Part shown: positions 9,333-20,400 of the stretch, piece after piece
Numbering within the stretch: the first letter of the stretch is position 1
Layout of the letters: each line of letters starts with the position of its first letter
Source of the DNA: Kluyvera genomosp. 3
Lineage (GTDB): Bacteria > Pseudomonadota > Gammaproteobacteria > Enterobacterales > Enterobacteriaceae
DNA: 64,000 nt
Reading direction: 5' to 3'
Assembly: GCA_002211745.1 (NCBI GenBank)
Contig: CP022114.1
Coordinates: 2,450,645 to 2,514,644 of the forward strand
Made by a program: the position numbers and the translations under genes
Notes under the pieces: model-generated
What the model was told of the DNA's origin: nothing
Database searches by the model: none
Seen by the model: the letters and a program-made list of their open reading frames with translations, nothing else

Positions 9333-11517
9333 ATGAGTATCAATTCGCAGGAAAGGCAACAAGCCCTGGATGCGTTTTTGCAGAAATGGCCCGCTGAGCG
9401 GATTGCCAGCATGACGCTGAGTGAGTATACCGACGCAGGAAATAAAGAGACGTTGGCCTGGTGGCTGGAATTTGGCCAGGGCCGCTATCTCGGCTCAAAT
9501 GCTGGGGAGATGCCTCCAAGTTTGGTATCTATATGCGAGCTGCTCCGCCGAAAGGCGAACGTGACTTTATCCAGATAGATGAACTTTATTCGTGGAAAAA
9601 GAAATATGGCACGACCGCCGAAGAAGCGTTTGCAACGGTTAAAGATAATATCCTGAAAGTCATTAACGCCGTTGCACACGGGAACCTTGAGGCTATTGAA
9701 CAGCTGGATTTTGAAACTTCGCTCAAATGGAAACTCGCTTTCATTTATCAGGATCACGCTAATCCTGTCCTGCTGCCGATTTATAAATTAGCGCGCCTGC
9801 GTGAACTTTGCCGCGACACAAAAATTAACCACGTTACCGCCTATGGCATCCTGATGGAGAGCAGAGGCGATGTGCCGGCGTTGGAGTATGGTATGCAGCT
9901 TTGGCGGCAGGATGAGCAGGTAGAAGCAGATGATGACGATCCCACTGAAATATCAGAGAAAATGCCGCCGTTAAACCAAATCCTGTACGGGCCGCCGGGA
10001 ACGGGTAAAACGTATCATACGGTTAATAAAGCGCTCGAAATTCTGGATCCGCAACTGCTGGCCCGACATGATTCGGATGAGGCCGAAGACCGCAGTGTGC
10101 TGAAAGACCGCTTTGATGAACTGGTGAAAAAGGAACAAATTGCTTTTGTGACGTTCCACCAGAGTTTTAGCTATGAAGACTTCGTGGAAGGTATTCGCGC
10201 CAGAATCAATGCTCCCTTGAGGAAAAGGAAGAAGACGGTCAGTTAAGTTATTGCATCGAAGACGGTATTTTCAAACGTATGTGTAATAACGCTCGTCGAG
10301 AACGTGAGACGGAGCGGGCGTTAGGTATCGATCCGCAGGCGAAGATCTGGAAGATTTCCATCGAGGAAGTTAACTCGAGCCAGGAAACGCGGCAGTACTG
10401 TTTTGCTAACGGTGAAGCGCGTATTGGCTGGGAGCATCTTGGCGATCTTACGGCTGTCGATGTCTATGATCCGGCGCTGAATTTAGGCCGCAATGAACGT
10501 AATTCTCTGGCCTATTTCAGCCAGGAAGCCAAACCGGGAGATATTTTGCTGTGCCTCGCCAGCGTCAATGAAATTTGTGCTGTTGGCGTTGTGACCGGGT
10601 CTTATGAGTACCAGCCGGATACTCCGTCGGGCGTCAGGGAGGACTATGTACATCGGCTGCCGGTTAACTGGTTGCTGAGCAATATTCGCTTCAATATTCT
10701 TTCGCTTAATGACAACTGCTCACTGCGGCCAATGACGATGTACCCGCTATGGCGGATAAATGTCACCGATCTGTTTGCCGGATTGCGGGAGGCGGCTATC
10801 CGTTAACACAGCGTGAGACAACGGCCCTCTGCCTCATGTGCTGATAATCGATGAGATTAACCGTGGAAATGTCTCGCGAATTTTTGGTGAGCTGATCACG
10901 CTGATTGAGGCCGGTAAGCGGGGAGGAGCAGGCGAGGGCTGGAAGTTATTCTGCCTTATTCGAAGAAGCCGTTCAGCGTACCGCAAAATCTGTGGATCAT
11001 CGGCACCATGAATACGGCTGACCGGTCATTATCCGGTCTGGATATTGCCCTGCGTCGCCGCTTCCATTTCATCGAAATGCAGCCAGACTGTTCGTTGCTC
11101 GCTGATATTGAAATCGAAGATAATGGCACCTGCGTGAATATTGGCGATCTGCTCAACATTATCAATCAACGTATTGAAGTCCTGCTGGACCGCGATCACT
11201 GTATCGGGCACGCCATCCTGCTGCCGCTCAAAGACGATCCCTCGGTTAGCCTGCTGGCTCATATTTTCAGTAGCCAAATCATTCCGCTGTTGCAGGAGTA
11301 CTTCTTTGAAGATTGGGAACGAATTAGCCTTGTGCTGAATGACGATAACCGCCGTGATGCGCGCTGGCGCTTTATCCGTCAGCCGGGAGAAGAGACATCG
11401 CTCACCGCGCTGTTTGGCGCACAGCGGGCGGCAACGCTTCAGGATCGCCGATGGGTACTTAATCCGCAGGCATTCCATCATCTTGAGAGCTATCTGTATA
11501 TTTCTGGAGCTGTATAG
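9333..11517 (+). CDS. mcrB: McrB-type GTPase of a modification-dependent restriction system, with an EVE-like insertion; about five frameshifts
   Basis: Motor and recognition subunit of an McrBC system. The N-terminal domain (about 200 residues, from [15 protein letters not shown]) is not E. coli McrB-like. Walker A GPPGTGKT lies near 9990, [10 protein letters not shown] near 10156, Walker [11 protein letters not shown] near 10845 and the McrB signature MNTADRS near 11010. Between Walker A and Walker B lies about 150 residues (10340-10800) resembling a PUA/EVE-type base-reading domain ([32 protein letters not shown]). Breaks near 9515, 10217, 10790, 10825 and 10930 are each repaired by about one base and leave all motifs in order. 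The stop abuts mcrC. Confidence 0.85.
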
Positions 11518-12794
11518 GTGAAGCAAACATGGATAACGGTGCGCGAATATGCGCACCTGAGTACGCCCGTATCGGGCCATTCGGTGACAACGTTAGACCA
11601 TGCGGAAATTAGCCTCAGCGCCTTTGAATGGCTCTGCCAGATGCAGTCCCGTTTTAGCGATAATGGCGTGAGGCTGGTGGAGGTCAAAGATCGCCGTACG
11701 CTGCGATTAGACAGCTATGTCGGTACGATTAGCACGCCGTGCGGAACGCATATTGAGATCTTACCCAAGCATTATTCCGCAGCTGACAGTATTGAACAAA
11801 ACCGGCAATTGATGTGCCGCTTAATCGCCTCGGCGTTGAACCTTCCCTGGCGGGAGGCCGGTGTGGCCGATTTGAATCTTTTCCGCTATCCGCTCAGTGA
11901 ATGGGTTATGCGTCAGTTTCTTACGGAGCTGGGGAGGCTGATTAAGCGCGGGCTGCGTTTTGATTATCAGTGGGTAGAGGACGAACAGCCGTTCTTACGT
12001 GGTCAGCTGGATATGACCCGCCAGATGCGCCAGTCACCGGCCCGGTTGCACCGTTTCCATCAACGGCATTCCCTGTTTTTACCGGATCGCCCTGAGAATC
12101 GCTTACTGCGGCTGGCGGTAGATAAAATAGGACGGATGACTCAGGAAGTGCAGAACTGGCGACTGTCACATGAGTTGATTGGATTGATGCGTGAAGTGGC
12201 GCCCAGTCATCAGGTCAAGCAGGATTTCGCCTGCTGGGGACATAACCGCTTAATGGCGCAGTATGCCGCGATTAAACCGTGGTGCGAGCTGATTCTGGGC
12301 GAGCATCTGCCGTTGGCCATTCAGGGGGATTCAAAGGGAATCAGTCTGCTGTTTCCAATGGAGCGTCTGTTTGAACAGCATGTGGCGAACGTTCTGCGTA
12401 AACAGCTACAGCTGGGCGCACAGCTGCATACTCAGGCCGCCAGCGAACATCTCTGCCAGTACAATGCGGACAAACTGTTTCTCCTGAAGCCTGATTTACT
12501 GCTTATTCAGGGCGAGCGGCGCTGGGTGCTCGACACCAAGTGGAAGTGTCCGGCGTCCGGAGGGCTAATTTTGGCCTGGCGCAGAGCGATATGTATCAAA
12601 TGCTGGCATATGGGATGCGCTATTTACAGGCTGAGCAGGATCTTCTGTTGATCTATCCCCGTACCTGCGATTTCGATACGGTTGTGGGCCCCTTTATGTT
12701 GCCCAATACGCTCCGGCTCCACGCGTTGCCCTTTGATTTAGATAATGACGTGCTGCTCGGCACGGAAGCTTTAACCTTGCCGCTTTCCGCATAA
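11518..12794 (+). CDS. mcrC: McrC nuclease subunit, one frameshift
   Basis: Partner endonuclease of McrB, about 425 residues. The N-terminal region (ITVREYAHLS) is followed by a C-terminal PD-(D/E)xK nuclease core: LLKPDLLL, then RRWVLDTKWK, then QSDMYQMLAYG. A GTG start at 11518 follows the mcrB stop directly, implying translational coupling. One break near 12550 separates WKC from NFGLAQSDMYQ and is probably a lost base. The gene ends before a hairpin at 12801. Confidence 0.85.
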
Positions 12795-12800
12795 TACAAA

Positions 12801-12820
12801 AAGCCCGGTATGCCGGGCTT
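12801..12820. terminator. Terminator hairpin after mcrC
   Basis: AAGCCCGG-TATG-CCGGGCTT, a perfect 8-bp stem with a 4-base loop, preceded by an A-run and followed by CTCT, so it could act in both directions. Confidence 0.7.
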
Positions 12821-12829
12821 CTCTATGGA

Positions 12830-12898
12830 TTAAATCGGCTGTGCCGTAAACGCCATCATCTCCCGTATCACCTTCTGGCGGTCAAAGCTCAGGTTACA
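12830..12898 (-). pseudogene. Remnant of a gene 3' end, origin unknown
   Basis: On the minus strand an open frame ending at TAA 12830 encodes NLSFDRQKVIREMMAFTAQPI-like residues with protein-like composition, but there is no start or upstream body. It looks like the tail of a gene truncated when the mcrBC/guanidine region was inserted or rearranged. I do not recognise the family. Confidence 0.3.
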
Positions 12899-12921
12899 TC
12901 TTTGATCGCATGAATTAATGC

Positions 12922-12957
12922 AAGTCCACTAAACATAGCGTGACGTAGAGTGGACTT
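12922..12957. repeat. 9-bp inverted repeat
   Basis: AAGTCCACT (12922-12930) and AGTGGACTT (12949-12957) are perfect complements around an 18-base loop. No clear role; it lies in the gap before the guanidine riboswitch, which otherwise holds only the gene remnant at 12830-12898. Confidence 0.4.
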
Positions 12958-13127
12958 TACGATATTCCCCAGGCACCACCGCAGTGCACCACCTTCACAA
13001 ACCCTCCCCAAAATAGTGATTCCTTGGATAAAGCAATATCTAATTAACTGATAATAAAGAAAATTAAATCCTGGCATATCCCTTGCTTAGATAAACCGGA
13101 AAGGGCAGCACACACAATCTAATCAAT

Positions 13128-13224
13128 AGCTGGCTAGGGTTCCGGTTCACTGAGTGAATGACTGGTCCAAGAGCTGGCGACCTCTGAGAGGTTACACGGC
13201 GGGACAAAAGCCCGGGAGACAGCA
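13128..13224 (+). promoter_or_regulatory. Guanidine-I (ykkC) riboswitch
   Basis: The leader holds the conserved ykkC elements in order: GGCTAGGGTTCCG, ACTGGTCCAAGAG, ACACGGCGGGACAAAAG and CCCGGGAGA, closed by a GCTG/CAGC stem. Subclass 1 (guanidine) is favoured over the ppGpp or PRPP variants by the downstream genes. GACCTCTGAG (13179-13188), part of a hairpin in the aptamer, is exactly complementary to CTCAGAGGTC (13263-13272), which contains the ribosome binding site of the first gene. Release of that site on ligand binding is therefore a plausible switch. A GCAGC/GCTGC hairpin just after the aptamer could instead be a termination platform. Confidence 0.93.
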
Positions 13225-13276
13225 GCACCCATTGGTGTCGCGCTGCCCCTAATTTTGTGCCACTCAGAGGTCAAGC

Positions 13277-14334
13277 ATGAAGAAAACGTCATTACTCCGC
13301 GCTGTTGTACTGTCGCTGGCAATGCTGGTCAGTCTCCCCACTTTTGCTGCTGTGAAAAAAGAGTTCAACGTCTGCTGGACCATCTATGCCGGGTGGATGC
13401 CCTGGGGGACCATTAGCAGCAGCAAAATTATCGATAAATGGGCCGACAAGTACGGCATCAAAATCAACGTTGTACAGCTCAACGACTATATCGAATCCAT
13501 CAACCAGTACACGGCGGGCCAGTTCGATGGCTGCACCATGACCAATATGGATGCGCTGACTATTCCGGCCGCAGGTGGCGTAGACAGCACCGCACTGATC
13601 CTCGGCAGCTACTCGGAAGGCAATGACGGCGTGGTGATGAAGGGTGAGGGCAAGACCCTTAACGATCTAAAAGGGATGAAGGTCTACCTGCCAGAACTGT
13701 CCGTTTCCCACTATTTATTAGTTCGCGGTCTGGAAAAAGCGGGACTGGCGGAAAAAGACGTTACCGTCGTGAATACCTCAGATGCGGATATCGTCTCGGC
13801 GTTTGGTACCTCCGGCGTACAGGCGGCAGTGGCCTGGAACCCGCAGCTTTCTGTTATCAAAGGTACGCCGAAAACCACCGAAGTGTTCAGCTCCTCGCAG
13901 GTACCGGGAGAGCTTATCGACATGATGGTCGTCAACAGCGAAACCCTGAAAGATAACCCTGCACTCGGCAAAGCCTTAACCGGCGCGTGGTACGAAATGA
14001 TGGGATGATGAAAGCCCAGGATACGAACGCGCTGAATGCAATGGCGGCCGCCTCCGGTACCGATCTGGCTGGATATCAGGCGCAACTGAAGACCACCCAT
14101 TTGTTCTACACCCCGCAGGACAACATTGCCTTTATTAGCTCCCCGGAACTGGCGAAAACCATGCAGCGCGTGGCCGCGTTCTCCTTTGATAAAGGGCTAC
14201 TGGGCGATGGAGCGCAGAGTGCCGATTTTATTGGTATGCGCTTCCCTGGCAACGTGACTCAGGGTGATGCCCATAACGTCAAACTGCGATTTGACGATAG
14301 CTTCGTGAAAATGGCCGCTGCCGGCACGCTGTGA
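13277..14334 (+). CDS. ABC transporter substrate-binding protein (guanidine/urea-carboxylase-associated), one frameshift
   Basis: Periplasmic binding protein of the NitT/TauT type, about 353 residues, with a signal peptide ending near LPTFAA. The mature part starts FNVCWTIYAGWMPWG, a pattern seen in binding proteins next to urea/guanidine carboxylase genes. ATG at 13277 follows AGAGGTC. One G is lost near 14005, where GAAATGATGGGATG should read GAAATGATGGGGATG. First gene behind the guanidine-I riboswitch, so the natural ligand is probably guanidine or guanidinium; that is inference. Confidence 0.85.
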
Positions 14335-14351
14335 TAACGGACGGAGTTCCT

Positions 14352-15228
14352 ATGCGACAAATTAATCGTCATCCCACTTCTGGTATGCGGCTGATGCTGG
14401 TCATGATGCCTTTCATCCTGCTGCTGGCTGCCTACTTCTTTGGCTCGGCGGTACGGCTGGAGGCTAACCCGCAGGACAAGCTGCTGCCGGGTCTCCAGCA
14501 GATGCTGGATGCGCTATCACGGATGGCGTTTACCCCGGATAAACGCAGCGGTGAATATCTGTTCTGGGTCGATACCCTGGTCAGTCTGGCGCGTCTACTG
14601 GTTGGGCTAACCATTGCCTCACTGCTGGGCCTGTGTATCGGCGTGACGTCCGGCGTGTTCCCGCTGTGGCGCGCGTCGCTGTCACCGCTGATGACGGTGT
14701 TGTCGATGATCCGCCGCTGGCGATTTTACCGGTGCTGTTTATCGTTTTTGGCCTCGACGAACTGTCGAAAGTGATGCTGATTGTTATCGGTATCACGCCG
14801 ATGCTGGCACGCGATCTGGAGCATCGCGCCTGTGAAATCCCGCCGGAGATCCTGATTAAAGCCCAGACTCTGGGCGCGAATAGCTGGACGCTGGTGCTGC
14901 GCGTGGTGCTGCCGCAACTGCTGTCGCGTCTGCTGACTTCGCTGCGTCTGCTGCTGGGTTCGGCATGGCTGTTCCTGATTTCGGCTGAAGCCATTTCATC
15001 CACTGCCGGATTGGGCTACCGCATTTTCCTCGTGCGCCGCTATATGGCCATGGACGTGATTATCCTTACGTCCTGTGGATCACGCTGCTGGCCTGGCTGA
15101 TGGATCTGGCGCTGCGCAAACTACATCAAACCTGTTTTCCCTGGGCGGAAGGAGGAAGGCATGAGCTTTATCACTATCAACAATATCTGGCAGGAATACG
15201 GCGACCACGTCGTACTGGAGCGTCTTAA
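14352..15228 (+). CDS. ABC transporter permease (NitT/TauT type), two frameshifts
   Basis: Inner-membrane permease of about 270 residues with several hydrophobic helices (LMLVMMPFILLLAAYFFGS, LLVGLTIASLLGLCIGV). EISSTAGLGYRIFLVRR-like residues near 15000 correspond to the post-EAA region of this permease family. ATG at 14352 follows CGGAG. Breaks near 14710 and 15072 each need one base. As written, the last frame runs to 15228; with one undetected lost base it would stop at TGA 15162-15164, overlapping the ATPase start, which I find equally likely. Confidence 0.8.
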
Positions 15229-15937
15229 CCTGCAGGTGAAAGAGGGCGAGTTCTGCTCGATGGTTGGCGCGTCCGGCTGCGGAAAATCGACGTTTTTGCG
15301 CCTGCTGCTCGGTCAGGAAACGCCGAGCCGGGGTTCTATCACTCTGGATGGTCAACAGCTCCATGCCGAACCGGATAGCAGCCGGGGCGTGGTGTTCCAG
15401 CGTTATTCAGTTTTTCCACACCTGAACGTGCTGGATAACGTCGCTATTGGTCTCGAACTGCCGCAATCACCACTTTTCGGGCGACTGTTCGGCGCAAAAA
15501 AACGCGCGGTACGCGAGCGGGCGACAGAGATGCTGGAAAAAGTCGGCCTTGGCCATGCGCTGGACAAATATCCGGCGCAGCTTTCCGGCGGCATGCAGCA
15601 GCGTTTAGCCATTGCGCAGGCGTTTATTATGCAACCGCGCGTACTTCTGCTCGATGAGCCTTTTGGCGCACTCGACCCAGGCATTCGTAAAGACATGCAT
15701 GCGCTGCTGCTGCAGCTGTGGGGTGAAACTCGCATGACCGTGTTTATGGTTACCCACGATCTATCCGAAGGTTTCAACCTCGGAACCCGTTTACTGGTGT
15801 TCGACAAAGTGCGCATCGACCCTCAGGCGCCCAATGCCTTTGGCGCGCGCATTACCTATGACATTCCGCTCAACGAAACGCGGCTCTCTGCGCTGAGCGG
15901 TACGGCTCCCGACAACGTTTATGCCTTAAGGGGTTAA
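15161..15937 (+). CDS. ABC transporter ATP-binding protein (TauB/SsuB-like)
   Basis: Cytoplasmic ATPase of the same transporter, complete at 258 residues. Walker A GASGCGKST, Q-loop VFQRYSVFPH, signature LSGGMQQRLAIAQAF, Walker B LLLDEPFGALD and the switch histidine in VTHDLSEG are all present. GGAGGAAGG precedes the ATG. No frame break. It follows the permease and precedes the two urea-amidolyase-associated genes. Confidence 0.92.
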   Translation: MSFITINNIWQEYGDHVVLERLNLQVKEGEFCSMVGASGCGKSTFLRLLLGQETPSRGSITLDGQQLHAEPDSSRGVVFQRYSVFPHLNVLDNVAIGLELPQSPLFGRLFGAKKRAVRERATEMLEKVGLGHALDKYPAQLSGGMQQRLAIAQAFIMQPRVLLLDEPFGALDPGIRKDMHALLLQLWGETRMTVFMVTHDLSEGFNLGTRLLVFDKVRIDPQAPNAFGARITYDIPLNETRLSALSGTAPDNVYALRG

Positions 15938-15941
15938 TCAT

Positions 15942-16654
15942 ATGAAGACCGAAACATTCCTGCGTGAAGAGATCTTGCCGGCGGCGGCACCTTTCGTTTG
16001 TCCTCAAACGCGGGCAGATCCTGCGCATGACGGATATCGACGGCGGGCAAACGTCAGCCTGCTGATGCTTAACCCGCACCACAAAAGCGAGCGTCTGAAC
16101 CTCCCCGATACGCTGAAAGGTCAGCATACGGCGCGGCTCACCGCCGGCACTGTTTTTACTCCGATATGGGCCGCGTACTGGCAGGCATTATTGCTGATAC
16201 CAGCGGCTGGCACGATCCGTTTGGCGGCGTATTGAACGCGCAGGAAGTGGCGGAAAAATACGGGCAGGGGCGCTATCAGGAACGGCGGAACGGTTTCTAC
16301 CGTAACGGTACCGACAACCTGCTGGTCGAGATGGGCAAGTGGGATCTCAACCTTGAAGATCTGCTGATGGTGGTCAATTTCTTCAGCAAGGTCACGGTGG
16401 ATGACAACGGACAGTTCCGCTTCCACTGCGGGCATTCACAGCCGGGAAGTTACATCGAACTGTTCGCGCCCATGGACACGCTGGTTGTGATGACCGCATT
16501 GCAGCATCCGATGGACCCATCCCGTGAGTATGCGCCACGCCCGGTGCAGCTGAGCTGGAGCCAGGCTGAGGATCAAGACGCCGCCATTAACGCATTGCGG
16601 ACACGGCCGGAAAACGAACGCGCCCTTATCAACACTCAACTTTTTGCCCTGTAA
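15942..16654 (+). CDS. Urea-amidolyase-associated protein 1 (carboxyguanidine deiminase subunit), about three frameshifts
   Basis: DUF1989-family protein of about 240 residues. In guanidine-degrading bacteria the two paralogues of this family form a carboxyguanidine deiminase that turns carboxyguanidine into allophanate. Readable pieces include [41 protein letters not shown] and [19 protein letters not shown]. Breaks near 15985, 16034 and 16155 each need about one base. It starts four bases after the ATPase stop and is followed 11 bp later by its paralogue. The catalytic assignment is from the family and context, not from this sequence. Confidence 0.82.
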
Positions 16655-16665
16655 GGAGCCATAAG

Positions 16666-17298
16666 ATGACCGTAGCCAGCGAGAAACAAGCCCAGCACGC
16701 CAGCTTTCGCCACGTAATCCCGGCAGGTGAACCCTACCTGTTTGAAGTGAAGAAGGGGCAAACTTTGCGCCTGCTCGATCTCGAAGGGAATCAAGCGGTG
16801 GACACGCTGTTTTATAACGCGGATAAACCGCGCGAACGCTACGACGCCCAGCGCACGCTGCGTCGTCAGAACAACGCGTATCTGACCAGCGGCAGCGTGC
16901 TGTATTCGAACCTCGGCAACCCGCTGCTGACCATTGTCGCCGATACCTGTGGGCGCCACGATACCCTCGGCGGCGCCTGCGCACAGGAGAGCAATACCGT
17001 TCGTTATGCCCTCGACAAACGGCATATGCATAGCTGTCGGGATAATTTTCTCTGCGCCTGCCTGCATGATGGCCGGCTGCAAAAGCGCGACATCGGCGCG
17101 AACATCAACTTCTTCATGAACGTGCCGGTGACGCCGCAGGGCGGACTGACCTTTGAGGACGGCATCTCTGCGCCGGGTAAGTATGTTGAGCTACGCGCCG
17201 AGTGTAACGTCATCGTGCTCATTTCTAACTGTCCGCAGTTGAATAATCCCTGCAACGGCTGGAATCCAACGCCTGCTGAGGTGCTGATATGGAACTAA
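16666..17298 (+). CDS. Urea-amidolyase-associated protein 2 (carboxyguanidine deiminase subunit)
   Basis: Second DUF1989 paralogue, complete at 210 residues. [20 protein letters not shown] is followed by the probable metal-site region [18 protein letters not shown], with [13 protein letters not shown] and the family C terminus [24 protein letters not shown] lies upstream of ATG 16666. It pairs with the gene before it; together they probably deiminate the product of the carboxylase encoded downstream. No frame break. Confidence 0.87.
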   Translation: MTVASEKQAQHASFRHVIPAGEPYLFEVKKGQTLRLLDLEGNQAVDTLFYNADKPRERYDAQRTLRRQNNAYLTSGSVLYSNLGNPLLTIVADTCGRHDTLGGACAQESNTVRYALDKRHMHSCRDNFLCACLHDGRLQKRDIGANINFFMNVPVTPQGGLTFEDGISAPGKYVELRAECNVIVLISNCPQLNNPCNGWNPTPAEVLIWN

Positions 17299-17375
17299 CA
17301 CCAAACCGCTGGCAACGCATGCGTCTGGCGATTTATCGCCTGTTTGAAGTCCGTGCCGGACGCCTCCTGCCATAA
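17289..17375 (+). CDS. Possible 28-residue small protein
   Basis: ATG 17289 overlaps the last codons of the preceding gene and opens a 28-codon frame, starting [16 protein letters not shown] and ending GRLLP. It is basic with an amphipathic look and stops 10 bases before the guanidine-II hairpins. It may be a translation-coupled small protein or chance; I do not recognise it. Confidence 0.25.
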   Translation: MELTPNRWQRMRLAIYRLFEVRAGRLLP

Positions 17376-17385
17376 ACGCTTTTTC

Positions 17386-17432
17386 CCCATGGACGACCAT
17401 GGGTGAGCCAATATTCGGCGGGACGACCCGCC
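17386..17432 (+). promoter_or_regulatory. Guanidine-II (mini-ykkC) riboswitch
   Basis: Two perfect hairpins, each capped by the ACGA tetraloop that defines this class: CCCATGG-ACGA-CCATGGG (17386-17403) and GGCGGG-ACGA-CCCGCC (17417-17432), joined by a 13-base linker. The structure ends 17 bases before the carboxylase start codon, the normal place for this translational switch, in which guanidine docks the two loops and frees the ribosome binding site. It sits inside an operon already headed by a guanidine-I riboswitch. Confidence 0.9.
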
Positions 17433-17449
17433 ATGATTGAGTCTGACCT

Positions 17450-20400
17450 ATGCTGACGACACTCCTGATTGCAAACCGCGGGGCGATTGCCTGCCGCATT
17501 TTACGTACCCTGCACGCAATGAACCTGCGCGGCGTGGCGGTCTATTCTGAGGCTGACATCAGCAGCCTGCATATTCGCGAAGCCGATGAAGCCCTGAGTC
17601 TGGGCGATGGCCCGGCGGCCAATACCTATCTGGTGACGGAAAAAATCATTGCGGCCGCGCAAGCCAGCGGCGCACAAGCCATTCATCCAGGTTATGGTTT
17701 TCTGTCTGAAAACGCCGCTTTTGCGGAAGCCTGCGAAGCCGCAGGTATTGCCTTTGTTGGCCCGACGCCGGAACAGCTGCGCCTGTTTGGCCTGAAACAT
17801 ACGGCCGGGCGCTGGCTAAATCCCATGGCGTACCGATGCTGGAAGGCACTGAACTTCTGGCCGATGTGACTGAAGCGCTACACGCCGCTGAGCGCGTTGG
17901 TTACCCGGTAATGCTGAAAAGCACCGCGGGCGGCGGCGGTATCGGGATGCGCGTCTGCTATACCCCAGAAGAACTCAACGACGCGTTCGATGCCGTGGTA
18001 CGCCTGGGGAAAAACAACTTCAGCGATGCGGGAGTATTTATTGAGAAATACATCGAGCGGGCGCGGCATCTTGAAGTACAGCTATTTGGCGATGGCAGAG
18101 GCGAAGTGATTTCCCTCGGCGTGCGCGACTGCTCAATACAGCGCCGTAATCAGAAAGTGCTGGAAGAAACCCTGCGCCGAATCTGCCTGAAGGCATGGAA
18201 AATGCCTTGTGTGAGGCGGCAATCAGGCTGGGTAAAGCGGTCAACTATCGTAGCGCGGGCACCGTCGAGTTTGTCTACGACAGTCATTCTGAACGGTTTT
18301 ATTTCCTGGAGGTGAATACCCGTCTGCAGGTTGAGCACGGCGTGACCGAGCAGGTGTGGGCGTGGACCTGGTGCGCTGGATGATTGAGCTGGCGGCCGGA
18401 ACCTTACCGCCGCTGGCGGCGCTGCGAGAAAACCTCAAGCCTGATGGCCATGCGATTCAGGCACGCGTTTACGCCGAAGATCCGGGGCGTCAGTTCCAGC
18501 CGTCTCCGGGCTGCTCACCGAAGTCATCTTCCCGGCAAATGACCGCCGGACGCTACGTATCGACAGTTGGGTGGAATCCGGCTGCGAGGTCCCCCGTTTT
18601 TTGATCCAATGCTGGCGAAAATCATCGCCTGGCAGCCGACGCGCGAACAGGCGGTTCGCACATTGCACACTGCTCTCGGCGAAACGCGCCTTTATGGCGT
18701 AGAAACCAACCGTAGCTATCTGCAGCAGATTTTAACCTTTGCCCCGTTTGCGAGCGGTGAACCCTGGACTCGCTGCCTGGAAGGGCTGAAATACGAGGCG
18801 TTCACGCTGGAAGTTCTCAACGCCGGAACACAAACCACGGTGCAGGATTACCCGGAAGAACCGGTTACTGGGCGGTAGGCGTTCCACCATCCGGCCCAAT
18901 GGACAGTCGGGCGCTGCGTCTGGGTAACCGGCTGTTGGGCAATGATGCCAACGCCGCCGCGCTGGAAATTACCCTCAGTGGCCCGACGCTCAAATTTAAC
19001 TGTGACGCGCAACTGGTGGTCACCGGGGCAGAGATTGCGCTCACGTTGGATGGCGAACCGCTGGAGAATAATCGTATTGCCACCGTGCAGGCGGGCATGA
19101 CGCTACGGATGGGCGACATCCGCAACCAGGGCGTACGCAGCTATCTGTGCCTGCGTGGCGGCTTCAACGTGCCGGATTATCTGGGCAGCAAAAGTACCTT
19201 CACGCTGGGGCAATTTGGCGGCCATGCCGGACGAGCGCTGCGAACTGGCGACGTGCTGCATCTGGCGCCTTTATCAGAGCGCGTTCAGGAAAGCGAACTG
19301 CCGCAAGCGCTGCGAACCACGCTGGGAACGGTGCGCGAGCTGCGTGTTGTCTATGGCCCGCACGGCGCGCCGGAGTATTTCACGCCTGATTATATAGAGA
19401 CTTTTTTTGCCACCGAATGGGAAGTCCATTTTAACTCCAGCCGGACGGGCGTACGCCTGATCGGGCCGAAACCGGAGTGGGTACGTGAGAGCGGCGGTGA
19501 AGCCGGCCTGCATCCGTCGAACATTCACGATAACCCGTACGCCATTGGCGCGGTGGATTTTACCGGTGACATGCCGGTGATCCTCGGCCCGGATGGCCCG
19601 AGCCTGGGCGGATTTGTTTGCCCTGTCACGATTATCGAGGCCGATTTACCGGCGGTCGGACAGGTGAAAGCCGGTGATAAAATCCACTTTGTTCCTGTCG
19701 ATATCGCGACTGCGCGCCGTCTGGCACAGGCTCAGGAAACCGAGATTGCCAGCCTGACGCCACAGCACCCTGCCTGGCAACCCGCGACTTTGGCCTCGCC
19801 AGCGGTGCTAAATCTTGGTACCGCCGATAAGCGACTGGTGGCAAGGCTCTCTGGCGATACCCATCTGTTGCTGGAGATTGGCGAACCAGAGCTTGATCTG
19901 GTGCTGCGTTTTCGCGGTCATGCGTTGATGCAAGCGCTGGAGGAAAAAGCGCTGAGTGGGATCGTCGATCTCACGCCGGGGATCCGCTCGTTGCAAATTC
20001 ACTACCAGCCGGAAACGCTAAGTCTGGCAACGCTTCTGGAGATAGTCTCCGGAGTATGGAATGGCGTGTGCGAGCAGGATTCGCTGGCAGTGCCGTCGCG
20101 CATCGTCTGGCTGCCGCTCTCCTGGGACGATCCGGCGTGCCAGAAGGCTATCGACAAATACATGACCACCGTGCGCCGCGATGCGCCATGGTGTCCGAGC
20201 AATCTGGAGTTTATTCGCCGCATTAACGATCTGGCGAACGTCGATGAAGTGTATAAAACGGTGTTCGACGCCAGCTATCTGGTGATGGGGCTGGGAGATG
20301 TCTATCTCGGTGCACCGGTCGCGACCCCGCTTGATCCGCGCCATCGACTGGTCACCACCAAGTACAATCCGGCGCGCACCTGGACGGCGGAAAACTCGGT

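Noticed and set aside
9333-11517. mcrB as a genuine pseudogene
   Set aside because: All GTPase motifs survive in order and the breaks have the same one-base character as those in housekeeping genes.
13128-13224. Reading the ykkC element as the ppGpp or PRPP subclass
   Set aside because: Those variants sit before amino-acid or purine genes; here the downstream genes are the guanidine transport and carboxylation set.
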